Of a stretch of DNA of 64,000 bases, positions 52,673-61,586 are shown piece by piece. Source of the DNA: Streptobacillus canis (GTDB lineage Bacteria > Fusobacteriota > Fusobacteriia > Fusobacteriales > Leptotrichiaceae); contig NZ_WOEI01000003.1 in assembly GCF_009733925.1 (NCBI RefSeq), forward strand, positions 1 through 64,000. The letters are read 5' to 3'. The number at the start of each line of letters is the position of its first letter. Position 1 is the stretch's first letter. A model generated the notes under the pieces. The model was given only the letters and a program-made list of their open reading frames with translations, did not search any database and was not told the DNA's origin. The translations under genes were made by a program, and so were the position numbers.

Positions 52673-53146
52673 ATGAATAGAGAAGAAAAGGACAGAGAGA
52701 ATATTTTTGCTCTATTGTCAGGTTTAAAGATGGCAGTAGAAAATAAGAACTTAGTACAAAAAGAATTTTGTAGTGCACTACTTTCTAAATACTTACAAGA
52801 AGGAGTTAATATCTATGAATTTGTGGAAAAAGAAGAAATAGAAAAATATATAAATGAAGGGTTGAATCTTTTTGTGAAGAGAAAAAGAAAATATTTTATT
52901 AAGAAAACATTATTTAACGTATTTACAGGTATGGCAGCAGCAATATTTACTTATATATTTTTAGGAGTATCATTTGCGAAATCGTTAGCAGTATTTCTAG
53001 GAGCTTTTTTAATAGATAGTTTTATTAAGTTAAAAGTTAGTAAAATAGTCTTTGTAAATGAAGTAAGAAAAGAATATGAAAGATATGTGGATTCTAAATT
53101 AATACATATTAGAGAAAGTGAGGATGTGAGTAAATTATGGAAATAA
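52673..53146 (+). CDS. Unknown protein with two membrane helices
   Basis: 157 aa. Two adjacent hydrophobic segments around residues 83-120 (LFNVFTGMAAAIFTYIFLGV and SLAVFLGAFLIDSF) are framed by lysine-rich soluble ends. No signal peptide or recognised family. I choose ATG 52673 because AGGAG (52662-52666) directly abuts the upstream ATG at 52667 but lies 6 bases before 52673. The stop overlaps the following esterase gene by 10 bases. Part of the uppP-hemZ-comEA-like run. Confidence 0.7.
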   Translation: MNREEKDRENIFALLSGLKMAVENKNLVQKEFCSALLSKYLQEGVNIYEFVEKEEIEKYINEGLNLFVKRKRKYFIKKTLFNVFTGMAAAIFTYIFLGVSFAKSLAVFLGAFLIDSFIKLKVSKIVFVNEVRKEYERYVDSKLIHIRESEDVSKLWK

Positions 53147-54126
53147 GAAGACCTAAGATAGAAGGGTATAAAATAGGTAATCTTTCTCCTAATGTTAAAT
53201 TCACAAAAGAATTAAAAGTTAAAGAATCTGAAAAAAGGGGAATAAAAGAATTTAATTCATCACTTGAGAAAATGAGATCTGAAATGTGGTATCCAAATAA
53301 GGATATAACAACAGTTCATATTAAGAACGAGATAAAAAAAGTAGAGGGAATTAGAGTTGTTAAATATTCGGTGGATGAAGAAAATAAAGAAAAACTAATA
53401 ATATTTTTCCATGGTGGAGGATATTATGGAGGTTCAACAGATACTATACATTATACATGTAGATATATGGCTGAAAAAACAGGATCAACTGTAGTATCAG
53501 TAGATTATTCTTTAGCACCAGAATTTCCATTTCCTACTTCTATAGAAGAGGGATATACTATACTAAAATATTATGAAAATAGATATGAAAGTATTTATCT
53601 TGGTGGAGATAGTGCAGGTGGTGGACTTGCATGTTCTGTAGTAATTAAAGATATAGAGGAAAATACTAAGATAGCTGATGGGTTAATCATGTATTATCCA
53701 GTTTTACTTATAGATCTTAAAGATAATTGTAGAGAAGATTTTATATGGGATATTAAAGAGTATGATATAGATGAAACTAGTCCTGATGCAGGTTTAATGA
53801 AATCAGAATCTAGTGGTTTAAAATATGCTATGCCATATATTAAAGATATGTATATTAAAACTAATGAAGCTAAAGAGAATTACTATATCTCTCAAATAAA
53901 TGCACCAGACAGCGTGTTAAGACAATTTCCTAAAACTTTAATATTTACTGTTGAATATGATTATTTAAGACTAGAAGCGGAATATTTCCACAAAAGACTT
54001 AGAGAAAATGCAGTAAAATCTATTGGGATTAGATATGCTGGTGAAGTGCATGCCTTTATAGATAAAACAGGATATAATGACAATATCATAGATAGTATAG
54101 ATGAAATTAGGGAGTTCATAAAATGA
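53137..54126 (+). CDS. Alpha/beta hydrolase, HSL-type esterase
   Basis: 329 aa. The oxyanion-hole motif FFHGGGYYGG and nucleophile motif GGDSAGGGLA are those of family IV (hormone-sensitive-lipase-like) esterases; the VDYSLAPEFPFPTSIEEGY segment between them is also typical. The acid and base lie near EYDYLRLEAE and AGEVHAFID. It is cytoplasmic, with no signal peptide, and likely hydrolyses short-chain esters; the natural substrate is unknown. Overlaps both neighbours by a few bases, followed by an iminopeptidase. Confidence 0.85.
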   Translation: MEIRRPKIEGYKIGNLSPNVKFTKELKVKESEKRGIKEFNSSLEKMRSEMWYPNKDITTVHIKNEIKKVEGIRVVKYSVDEENKEKLIIFFHGGGYYGGSTDTIHYTCRYMAEKTGSTVVSVDYSLAPEFPFPTSIEEGYTILKYYENRYESIYLGGDSAGGGLACSVVIKDIEENTKIADGLIMYYPVLLIDLKDNCREDFIWDIKEYDIDETSPDAGLMKSESSGLKYAMPYIKDMYIKTNEAKENYYISQINAPDSVLRQFPKTLIFTVEYDYLRLEAEYFHKRLRENAVKSIGIRYAGEVHAFIDKTGYNDNIIDSIDEIREFIK

Positions 54127-55091
54127 TAAAAGAAATAGTTAGTTCAGAAATAAAAGACCTTTTAACACTACATAGTGAAGAATATAGTGAAAAAGGTTAT
54201 TATTTAGAAAATGATGGGCATGAAATATATTATGAAGTTAGTGGTAATGAAGAAGGTATACCAGTTGTATTTGTACATGGTGGGCCTGGATCACCTATGG
54301 GTGATTATGCAAAAAGATTTTTTGATAAAGATAAATATAGAATAATAGTAATAGATCAAAGAGGATGTGGAAAAAGTAAACCTTTTGCTAAAATGGAAGG
54401 TAATAATACTTTTGCATTAATTGATGATATGGAAAAAATAAGAGAGAAACTAGGAATTGAAAAATGGGTAGTATTTGGAGGTTCTTGGGGGTCAACTTTA
54501 TCTTTAGTATATAGTATTACTCATCCTGAAAGAGTTAAAAAAATAGTGTTAAGAGGAATATTTTTAGCTAGAGATGAAGATGTAAATTGGCTATATAAAG
54601 AAGGTGCAAGCTATTTTTATCCAGAAGAATTTGATAAGTTTGTTGCTCCTCTTACAGAAGAAGAAAGAAAAAATCCAGTTGAGTCATATTTAAAATATCT
54701 ACAAATGGATATGGAAATTGCTAAAAAATATGCAAAAGTTTGGTCAGATTGGGAGCATTCTTGTGTAAGACTTATTAGAAAAGATAATTTAAGTGAAATA
54801 TCACAAGCAGATATTTCAATGGCAATAATAGAATGTGTTTATTTTAATAATAATTCATTTTTACCAACTAAAAACTATATTTTAGAAAATGTAGATAAAA
54901 TAAAGGATATAGAGATAGATATAGTTCATGGTAGATATGATGTAGATTGTAGATTAATAGGAGCTTATGAGCTATATAAAAATCTTAATAATGCAAAACT
55001 ATATATAGTTCAAGATGCAGGACATTCTAGTCTTGAAAAAGGTATTACACATAAATTAATGGAAATAATGGAGGAATATAGTGAAAGATAA
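54123..55091 (+). CDS. pip: Proline iminopeptidase
   Basis: 322 aa, peptidase family S33. It removes N-terminal proline from peptides. Motifs: VVFVHGGPGSPMGD (oxyanion), VIDQRGCGKSKPF, nucleophile Ser in VFGGSWGSTLSL, Asp in HGRYDVDC and His in VQDAGHSS. The HGGPG and DQRGxGxS motifs separate Pip from general hydrolases. Together with pcp elsewhere in the window, it points to peptide use as carbon/nitrogen source. Overlaps the HAD gene by 11 bases. Confidence 0.9.
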   Translation: MIKEIVSSEIKDLLTLHSEEYSEKGYYLENDGHEIYYEVSGNEEGIPVVFVHGGPGSPMGDYAKRFFDKDKYRIIVIDQRGCGKSKPFAKMEGNNTFALIDDMEKIREKLGIEKWVVFGGSWGSTLSLVYSITHPERVKKIVLRGIFLARDEDVNWLYKEGASYFYPEEFDKFVAPLTEEERKNPVESYLKYLQMDMEIAKKYAKVWSDWEHSCVRLIRKDNLSEISQADISMAIIECVYFNNNSFLPTKNYILENVDKIKDIEIDIVHGRYDVDCRLIGAYELYKNLNNAKLYIVQDAGHSSLEKGITHKLMEIMEEYSER

Positions 55092-55917
55092 GATAAAATT
55101 AATAGCTATAGACTTTGATGGAACTTTCTTAGATGACAGTCATTTCAAACAAGACTTAAGTTATGTAGAAAAATTAAGAGAGAAGAACCTTAGTCAAGAG
55201 ATAGTATTTGCAAGTGGAAGAGCAACTGCAGGTATAGTTGAACTTGTTAAAAGAATAAAAATGACTGATATGGTAAGATACATAATTGGACATAATGGTG
55301 CTGAAATTTATGACCTTAAAGAAAATAAGATAATATATCAAGAATGTATAGAGGATGATTTAGCTTTTGGTATAATAAAACTATTAGAAGAAAAAGGACT
55401 TAATACTCCAATAAGTTTCCATGATTGGGATAATTTCTATACATATAAAAATGAGGGTGTATATACAGAACTTGTTGAACTTGAGAAAAAAGTTAATTTT
55501 GTAAATTTAATAAATATAGATGACCCTAAAGATTTCCCTGAACACAAGATAAAACTTATGGTATTTACTAAAGATACTGAGGAATTAAATTTAGTATATG
55601 ATATTATTGCTAAAAGTGAATTTAATGATAAGGTTACTCAAGCTAGAAGTGGTTTCTTTTTAGATGAATTAACTAAAAAAGGGATTAATAAAGCAAAAGG
55701 TCTTGAGGTATTATGTTCAAAATTAAATATAGATTTAAAAGATGTACTTGCATTTGGAAATGCTGAAAATGATTTAGATATGTTACTTGAAGTAGGTTAT
55801 GGTTTTGCTATGAAAAATGCAGAAAAGATAGTTTTAGACAAAATAGAGAGAGTTACAAAATATACTAATAATGAATTTGGTGTAGAAAGAGAAATAATAG
55901 AATTTTTAGGAATATAA
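55081..55917 (+). CDS. Cof-type HAD phosphatase
   Basis: 278 aa of the HAD-IIB (Cof) family. Motif I is AIDFDGTFLDD with the nucleophile Asp; motif II Ser lies in FASGRATAG; the conserved Lys and motif IV are in ITKKGINKAKGLEVL-like and LAFGNAENDLDML. These enzymes dephosphorylate sugar phosphates or FMN and related cofactors; specificity cannot be told. Start is GTG 55081, in the end of pip, preceded by GGAGG. Cytoplasmic. Confidence 0.87.
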   Translation: MKDKIKLIAIDFDGTFLDDSHFKQDLSYVEKLREKNLSQEIVFASGRATAGIVELVKRIKMTDMVRYIIGHNGAEIYDLKENKIIYQECIEDDLAFGIIKLLEEKGLNTPISFHDWDNFYTYKNEGVYTELVELEKKVNFVNLINIDDPKDFPEHKIKLMVFTKDTEELNLVYDIIAKSEFNDKVTQARSGFFLDELTKKGINKAKGLEVLCSKLNIDLKDVLAFGNAENDLDMLLEVGYGFAMKNAEKIVLDKIERVTKYTNNEFGVEREIIEFLGI

Positions 55918-55930
55918 GGAGAGAAAGAAT

Positions 55931-56482
55931 ATGAAAAAAATGTTATTTGTGTTAATGTTACCAATATTTGCCTTAGCAAATGTGGATGTAGTAAATGTTA
56001 AAAATATCAAATATGAAGAGTCAGATTTAAAGAAAATAGAGTTGTCAATAAAAGAAAGATTATCTGAAGATACAAAAGAAATTAGCGATGCTTTAGCTGA
56101 AATGTTAAATTTACAATTAGGAGAAAAGGTTGAGAAAAAATTTATTGAAACAAAACTTGAAAATCTCTTTAATACAATGTTAGAGTCAATTAACTTAAAA
56201 TTAGAAAAAATAGTGTTTTTAGATGAAAAAGAAGGTGTTTCAATTTACCAATTTAAAGATATTTCTAGTGAGTTTTCTATTAATCAAGAAGAACTAACTT
56301 ATAATTTATTAATTAAAATCGCACAAAAACCTGAATTAATTAATGATGAAAAGAAAATGTTTGAATTTATGATAGATAAAGTAATTGAATTAGTAGAGAA
56401 AGAAATCAAAAAAGAATTTAAATTAACTAAAGCAGCTATGCCATTAATTAAAAAAGATGGCAACTGGATAATTGAAAGATAA
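55931..56482 (+). CDS. Exported helical protein, unknown
   Basis: 183 aa. Signal peptide MKKMLFVLMLPIFALA with likely cleavage after Ala16. The mature part is strongly helical and acidic/lysine-rich, with no cysteine and no membrane segment, and ends KKDGNWIIER, a motif seen at the end of periplasmic DUF4878-like or lumazine-binding-like folds, though the rest does not match clearly. Probably periplasmic. GGAGAG RBS; 13 bases after the HAD gene. Confidence 0.72.
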   Translation: MKKMLFVLMLPIFALANVDVVNVKNIKYEESDLKKIELSIKERLSEDTKEISDALAEMLNLQLGEKVEKKFIETKLENLFNTMLESINLKLEKIVFLDEKEGVSIYQFKDISSEFSINQEELTYNLLIKIAQKPELINDEKKMFEFMIDKVIELVEKEIKKEFKLTKAAMPLIKKDGNWIIER

Positions 56483-56501
56483 AAAATAGAAAGGAAAATA
56501 T

Positions 56502-57824
56502 ATGTCAGAAATAGTCCAATATATTTTAGGTATTAGTCCTAGCATACTATTACCTATCATTATTATAATTATGTCATTGTTTATGAAGATGCGTCTGAAA
56601 GATGCTTTAATTTCAGGTATTACACTTGCAATAGCATTTACATCGATTTCACTTGTAATAGAATTTATGTTTAATACTATTTCGCCTGTTGCTTTAAGGT
56701 TTGTAGAGTACACTAATATTAAACTTGACGTAATAGATTTAGGATTTTCTCCTATGGTAACTATATCGTTTGCTTGGCCTTTTGCGATTATAATATTTCC
56801 GTTACAAATTGTATTAAATTTAATATTAATTCATTTTGATCAAACAAATATTTTAAATGTTGATATCTTTAATATATGGACTAAGGTTTTTACAGCAGCT
56901 ATAGTTACAGTATTATCTGGTAGTGTTTTATTTGGTTTTATTTCTGCAACTATACAAATTATTGCAGAACTTAAAGTAGCAGAAAAAATTAGAAGAAGAA
57001 CAGATGAAATTACCGGGATGGAATCTACAACGACAACACATGTTTCTATACTTCAATGTATATTAATGTACCCAATTAGTGAGTTTTTAGATAAAATACC
57101 ATTTATTAGAGATACTGAACTTGATATAGATCATTTAAAAAATAAGATAGGTGTATTTGGTGAAGATTCAGTAATGGGATTTATTATAGGTATGATACTT
57201 TCGATTTTTTCAGGATATTCAATACTTGAAAGTGTCGAAATTGCAGTAAAGCTTGCTGCAACATTAGTACTTTTACCAATGATTGCAGGAATGTTTGTCA
57301 AAGCTTTAAATCCAGTATCAGAAGTTGCTAAAAATTTTATGGAAAATAAATATAAACATAAAGATATAGTGATAGGTCTTGACTGGCCTATATTAGGATC
57401 TGCACCAGAATTATGGATAGTTTCAGTATTGTTAATCCCAGTAACTTTAATGCTAGCTTTAATTTTTTCAAAGCTTGGATTTAGTAGTATATTACCTCTT
57501 CCAGGAATTGTAAATCCTGTGATAGTAGTTCCTGCTTTAATAGTAGCTAATAGAAATTTACTTAAAATGCTAATACTTGGAACAATAATTACTCCTATAT
57601 ATTTGATGGTTTCAACTAATATAGCTCCTGCTATTACTCAACTTTCAAAGAGTATAGGAGGAATAGGAAATAAGGGACAATTAATTAGTTACTATGGTTT
57701 TGAAAGTCCTTTTTTTAGATGGGCTATGATAAAATTTTTTGAATTTAAAATTTATGGAGTGGTTGCATTTATATTAATCATATTACTATATATCTTTTTT
57801 TATAAGAATTTTGATAGAAGGTGA
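56502..57824 (+). CDS. GatC-type PTS permease EIIC
   Basis: 440-aa polytopic membrane protein of the galactitol-type PTS EIIC family. It has about ten to eleven hydrophobic segments; recognisable stretches are ISPSILLPIIIIIMSLFMKM, the FSPMVTISFAWPFAI loop, IGLDWPILGSAPELWI and ILPLPGIVNPVIVVPALIVA. Such permeases take up galactitol or related polyols/pentoses with phosphorylation by separate EIIA and EIIB proteins. No GatA or GatB gene is adjacent, so it is an orphan permease here. RBS GAAAGGA before the ATG. Confidence 0.85.
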   Translation: MSEIVQYILGISPSILLPIIIIIMSLFMKMRLKDALISGITLAIAFTSISLVIEFMFNTISPVALRFVEYTNIKLDVIDLGFSPMVTISFAWPFAIIIFPLQIVLNLILIHFDQTNILNVDIFNIWTKVFTAAIVTVLSGSVLFGFISATIQIIAELKVAEKIRRRTDEITGMESTTTTHVSILQCILMYPISEFLDKIPFIRDTELDIDHLKNKIGVFGEDSVMGFIIGMILSIFSGYSILESVEIAVKLAATLVLLPMIAGMFVKALNPVSEVAKNFMENKYKHKDIVIGLDWPILGSAPELWIVSVLLIPVTLMLALIFSKLGFSSILPLPGIVNPVIVVPALIVANRNLLKMLILGTIITPIYLMVSTNIAPAITQLSKSIGGIGNKGQLISYYGFESPFFRWAMIKFFEFKIYGVVAFILIILLYIFFYKNFDRR

Positions 57825-57828
57825 GAAA

Positions 57829-58290
57829 ATGAAAATTAGAAAAGCTTTATTATCTGATGTAGAAAAAATAGGGATATTTCATTACGAAACATTTAAGGAA
57901 ACATATAAAGGATTATTAAGTGAAAAACTATTATCAAATTTAAATTTAGATAAAATAATTTTATCAAAAAAATCAAGATTAGAAGATATATACATTGCTG
58001 AAATAGAGAGTGAAGTTATAGCCTTTATTCTATTTTCTAAAAAAAGTAGATATAATGAAAATTATTCTGAAATAGAAGCTATATATGTTGGGAAAAACTA
58101 TCGTTCTAATAAAGTTGGACAAGAATTAGTAGAATTAGTTGATAAAGAATTAAATAAGAGTATATTAGTTTATGTTTTAAAAAATAATGTTAGAGCAATA
58201 AAGTTTTACGAAAAAATGGGATTTGTTTTGACAGGTAATGAAAGAAAAGAAGGTGAAATAGAAACCTTTGAAATGTTAAAGGAAAAATAA
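57829..58290 (+). CDS. GNAT-family N-acetyltransferase
   Basis: 153 aa. The acetyl-CoA-binding GNAT core is AIYVGKNYRSNKVGQELVEL (motif A, with the R/Q-x-x-G-x-G/A-like loop), followed by ILVYVLKNNVRAIKFYEKMGF, the typical motif B. It resembles RimI-like and small-molecule acetyltransferases; substrate unknown. I use ATG 57829 because AAGGTGAG is 4 bases upstream; a TTG at 57811 would lie inside gatC. Confidence 0.87.
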   Translation: MKIRKALLSDVEKIGIFHYETFKETYKGLLSEKLLSNLNLDKIILSKKSRLEDIYIAEIESEVIAFILFSKKSRYNENYSEIEAIYVGKNYRSNKVGQELVELVDKELNKSILVYVLKNNVRAIKFYEKMGFVLTGNERKEGEIETFEMLKEK

Positions 58291-58337
58291 AAAGATAATA
58301 TAACGATATACATTTTCTGTTAAGAACCTAAATTAAA

Positions 58338-58374
58338 AAGGAACTATTCTTAATCAAACTAGGAATAGTTCCTT
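58338..58374 (-). terminator. Terminator of the GH13 gene (convergent)
   Basis: AAGGAACTATTC (58338-58349) pairs with GAATAGTTCCTT (58363-58374). In the minus direction TTTTTAATTT follows, which suits ending the GH13 transcript; on the + side the T content is poor, but it may also stop the GNAT transcript. Confidence 0.75.
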
Positions 58375-58433
58375 GAATTTATAAAAAGCATATTTAAAAA
58401 ATTTTTATCCAGTTTATTGGTACATGTTCTGTT

Positions 58434-61400
58434 CTATTTTTCATCATCTTTTTTTTGTAAGTAAAATATATATCCTTTTTTTGCTTTAATATCAAAAGTC
58501 ATTTTACCATTTATATCACTCTTAATTTTCTTACCAGATAATAAATCTAGATAAGTTTTAGAATTATGGAATGAAGTAATAGTAATATTACTATGATCCT
58601 CAAAACTGTTATTTAATACAACTATAATACTTTCATTCTTATCATATCTTTCATAAGCTATGATATCTTTTTCGTTATTAAAGTATACAGGTTTAATTCT
58701 TCCATATACTAAAGATTTGTGTTCTTTACGTATTTTAATGATTTTTTTATACCATTCAAATAAGTCCATATCAGGTTTTTGAGAATAAAGCTCATCGTTG
58801 TTTACATAAGAAGTGTTTCTTTCATCATCATACCAAAACTCATCCCAAAGCATAGGTTTTCTACAATATGGATCTGTAGCTCCCCACATTCCAACTTCAT
58901 CACCATAGTATAGCATAGGAGCTCCTATGTATGTCATTTGGAATATTGAGATAAGTTTTAATACATCTTTAGGTTTAATATGACAATTTTTCCAATCTAT
59001 AGTTGTGTTAGGATGGTAATTTCCAGCTAAATCAGGTCTAATAATGTTATATCCTTTTTCATATTGTTTACCCTCTTCTAAGTTTCTACCAATTCTATCG
59101 TTAACTATTCTTGAATAAAGTCTATCTGTATCGTGAGATCCATTTAAATTTTGACAAGCTTGAACTGCTTGTAATGGATACCAAGTCCTTTTTTCTCTTA
59201 ATTCTAAGAAAAATTGTTCAGCTGTTAATTTGTATGTATCATCAAAATTAGTTCCTTGATTTATGAAATATCCTATTACAGCTTTAAGCCATTCATAGTT
59301 CATAACAGCATCAAATTTATCTCCGGAATTAATGTCATCTCCTGCATTAGACCACAGTTCTGCTGTAATATATGAATCTCTTTTACATTTTTTAACAACT
59401 TGTCTCCATTCTTTCCAAAACATTTGATTTTCAAGATTATTAGGGACATCAAGTCTCCATCCATCTATACCATCATCTTCTTGCCAGTTGCTATGTTCTT
59501 TACCGTCAGGACCTAACATCCATTTTCTAGTGATATTGAAGATGTAGTCTTTCCATTCTTCATTAAAACTATCAAAAACAGGCAAAGTATCAAATCCTGC
59601 CCATCCATTATATCTTAAATTTTTTCTATTAAGATTTACAGTGTTATAAGCTTCTTCTTCACTCATATCTTCTCTAACTTCAGTATAGTTTGAATAATCT
59701 GTAAATTTATACCAACTTGCATATTGAGATTTTTCTCCTTCTGCAAGTGCAAGATTAAATGCAAAGTTATAGTTACTGCTATGATTAAATACAGCATCAA
59801 ATATTACTCTAATTCCATTTTTGTGTAGTTCTTTAATTAAATCTACCATAATTAAATCTGATTCTGTCCAAACCCAACTACTAGGATTATCAGTTTCTAA
59901 ATAGCCATTTTTTCCTTTATTTTCTCCTACTAAATTAACTTCTAATAATTCTAGTTCAGAATTATTAACAGCGTTTTTTCCTAATACATCAAGATAACTT
60001 TTATTACCATATTTATTTTCAGGATTAATATAGATGTTATGTAATTTTCCACTAGTTCTAATAGTTCCAAAATCAGGTGAAATATGTCTAAAATCATTAG
60101 CTCCATATTTATGGTTTTGAAAAGAATAAAATACAGGGTTTAACCAAACTGCATTAATTCCTAAATTTTTAAGATATGGTATTTTTTCTTTGATACCCTT
60201 TAGATCTCCACCAAACAGTCTTGCATACTTAAGTGAATAATTTATATTTGATTCTAGATGAACTTCCCAATTTGTTCTTTCACTAAAGTCAGAACACCAT
60301 CTATTTCTTTCAAAAAGAGGGGCATATTCATTTTTGTTCCATCTATAATCTTTGATAAATTTACTTTCATAATTTGGATTTTTCTTAAATTTTTCAGGTC
60401 CGAATTCATTGAATATGGGATCGTTATATACATCAGCATTGTAAAATCTATCTGGAAATATGTTATACCATATAGCTTCTCTAGACCAATAAGGAATATA
60501 GAAAATATCGTCGTTATCTTCTTTTGAGTAAATTAATGAGTTAGTTAAATTTTCTTCAAGACCATTTAATCCATAATAATTTTTGACTCCACCATCTTCA
60601 AGTATGAAAAAATACTTGAAGCTTTCTATATCTTCTGAGAATGTAAGTATCCTTTTGAAATAATCAAAAGAATTAGTGTAATCAATATATCTTTCAAGTT
60701 CATATATTCTATTTAACCCTTTACCATCTTTAGTGTATGGTATTACAGAGATATATACTCTTTCTACATCTGATTTTTGAGTCCGTATACTTATTTCAAA
60801 TTCTTTTTCAGTAATTTTATTGAAATAAATTAATTTTTTCATGTCATGAAGTATAGCTGTTATTTTACTGCCTGTATTAATGTTTTTACTTATTTCATTT
60901 ACAAATTTACCATTTCCTAATTGGCCTTTAGGGAAAAGATTTCCGTTTTCTCCAACTACAAGAATTTCATTTTTTTCAGGATACCATTTATGATCTATTA
61001 AAAATTTATATTCATAAAATCCATTTTCAATATTTAAAATTACCTCGTATAGGTTATCTTTAATGTGAGTAATTGGTTCAGTTTCAGGAATCCAATTATT
61101 AAAATCTCCTGTAATTTCAAATGTTTTTGGATTAGATAAACCAAATTTTGATATATCAATATTAAATCTAATAAATTTTTTCTTTTGTAGTAAAAAAGTG
61201 AAATCATGTGGATTAAATTCAATTAGAATATCTATACCTGATTGTATCCCTGAAATAGATTTAGGGGCACTTTTACTATCAACATATGCTCTAAATTCAG
61301 AAGCAAATGGACTAGTATGGTTATATGTAACATTAAAATTTTCTTTATCTCCATTTTCTATTTTAGTAATAGTAAAAAAATATGATGCTACATCAACTTT

Positions 61401-61493
61401 TGCCCATTTATATATATACCTATCGTTTTTTCTATTTAATTTTACTTCTTTAAAAAATTTACCATCTTTGTAAATTCCTAAAATATATTCCAT
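58434..61493 (-). CDS. Cytoplasmic GH13 alpha-glucan hydrolase
   Basis: 1019 aa without signal peptide. N-terminal strand-rich domains include a CBM-like segment near 120-190 (FEITGDFNNWIPETEPITHI, YEYKFLIDHKWYPE) of the glycogen-binding type. The GH13 barrel has the conserved regions DAVFNHSSNYNF, DGWRLDVPNNL (nucleophile Asp), YITAELWSNAG (acid Glu) and NGSHDTDRLYS (third Asp), as in neopullulanase/cyclomaltodextrinase-type enzymes (GH13_20). It is about 400 residues longer than those, by the N-terminal domains and an insertion between regions I and II. Likely hydrolyses imported maltodextrin or stored glycogen. RBS AAAGGAG; the only major minus-strand gene. Confidence 0.85.
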   Translation of the reverse strand: MEYILGIYKDGKFFKEVKLNRKNDRYIYKWAKVDVASYFFTITKIENGDKENFNVTYNHTSPFASEFRAYVDSKSAPKSISGIQSGIDILIEFNPHDFTFLLQKKKFIRFNIDISKFGLSNPKTFEITGDFNNWIPETEPITHIKDNLYEVILNIENGFYEYKFLIDHKWYPEKNEILVVGENGNLFPKGQLGNGKFVNEISKNINTGSKITAILHDMKKLIYFNKITEKEFEISIRTQKSDVERVYISVIPYTKDGKGLNRIYELERYIDYTNSFDYFKRILTFSEDIESFKYFFILEDGGVKNYYGLNGLEENLTNSLIYSKEDNDDIFYIPYWSREAIWYNIFPDRFYNADVYNDPIFNEFGPEKFKKNPNYESKFIKDYRWNKNEYAPLFERNRWCSDFSERTNWEVHLESNINYSLKYARLFGGDLKGIKEKIPYLKNLGINAVWLNPVFYSFQNHKYGANDFRHISPDFGTIRTSGKLHNIYINPENKYGNKSYLDVLGKNAVNNSELELLEVNLVGENKGKNGYLETDNPSSWVWTESDLIMVDLIKELHKNGIRVIFDAVFNHSSNYNFAFNLALAEGEKSQYASWYKFTDYSNYTEVREDMSEEEAYNTVNLNRKNLRYNGWAGFDTLPVFDSFNEEWKDYIFNITRKWMLGPDGKEHSNWQEDDGIDGWRLDVPNNLENQMFWKEWRQVVKKCKRDSYITAELWSNAGDDINSGDKFDAVMNYEWLKAVIGYFINQGTNFDDTYKLTAEQFFLELREKRTWYPLQAVQACQNLNGSHDTDRLYSRIVNDRIGRNLEEGKQYEKGYNIIRPDLAGNYHPNTTIDWKNCHIKPKDVLKLISIFQMTYIGAPMLYYGDEVGMWGATDPYCRKPMLWDEFWYDDERNTSYVNNDELYSQKPDMDLFEWYKKIIKIRKEHKSLVYGRIKPVYFNNEKDIIAYERYDKNESIIVVLNNSFEDHSNITITSFHNSKTYLDLLSGKKIKSDINGKMTFDIKAKKGYIFYLQKKDDEK

Positions 61494-61521
61494 TTAAAAA
61501 TCTCCTTTCACAATCAGTTCT

Positions 61522-61530
61522 ATTATACCA
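61522..61530 (-). promoter_or_regulatory. Extended -10 promoter of the GH13 gene
   Basis: Minus strand TGGTATAAT (TATAAT at 61522-61527) about 29 bases before the GH13 start. No good -35 box. Confidence 0.55.
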
Positions 61531-61545
61531 AAAATCTTAAAATTA

Positions 61546-61554
61546 TGCTATACT
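61546..61554 (+). promoter_or_regulatory. Extended -10 promoter of the OYE gene
   Basis: TGCTATACT (TG-n-TATACT, -10 at 61549-61554), 33 bases before the ATG at 61587; divergent with the GH13 promoter. Confidence 0.45.
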
Positions 61555-61586
61555 TTAGATAGATAAATCAAGGAAGGGAGACCTAT

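Noticed and set aside
58434-61493. Plus-strand open frames inside the GH13 gene (for example at 60258 and 61198)
   Set aside because: They lie antisense to conserved catalytic-domain or CBM sequence and lack ribosome sites.
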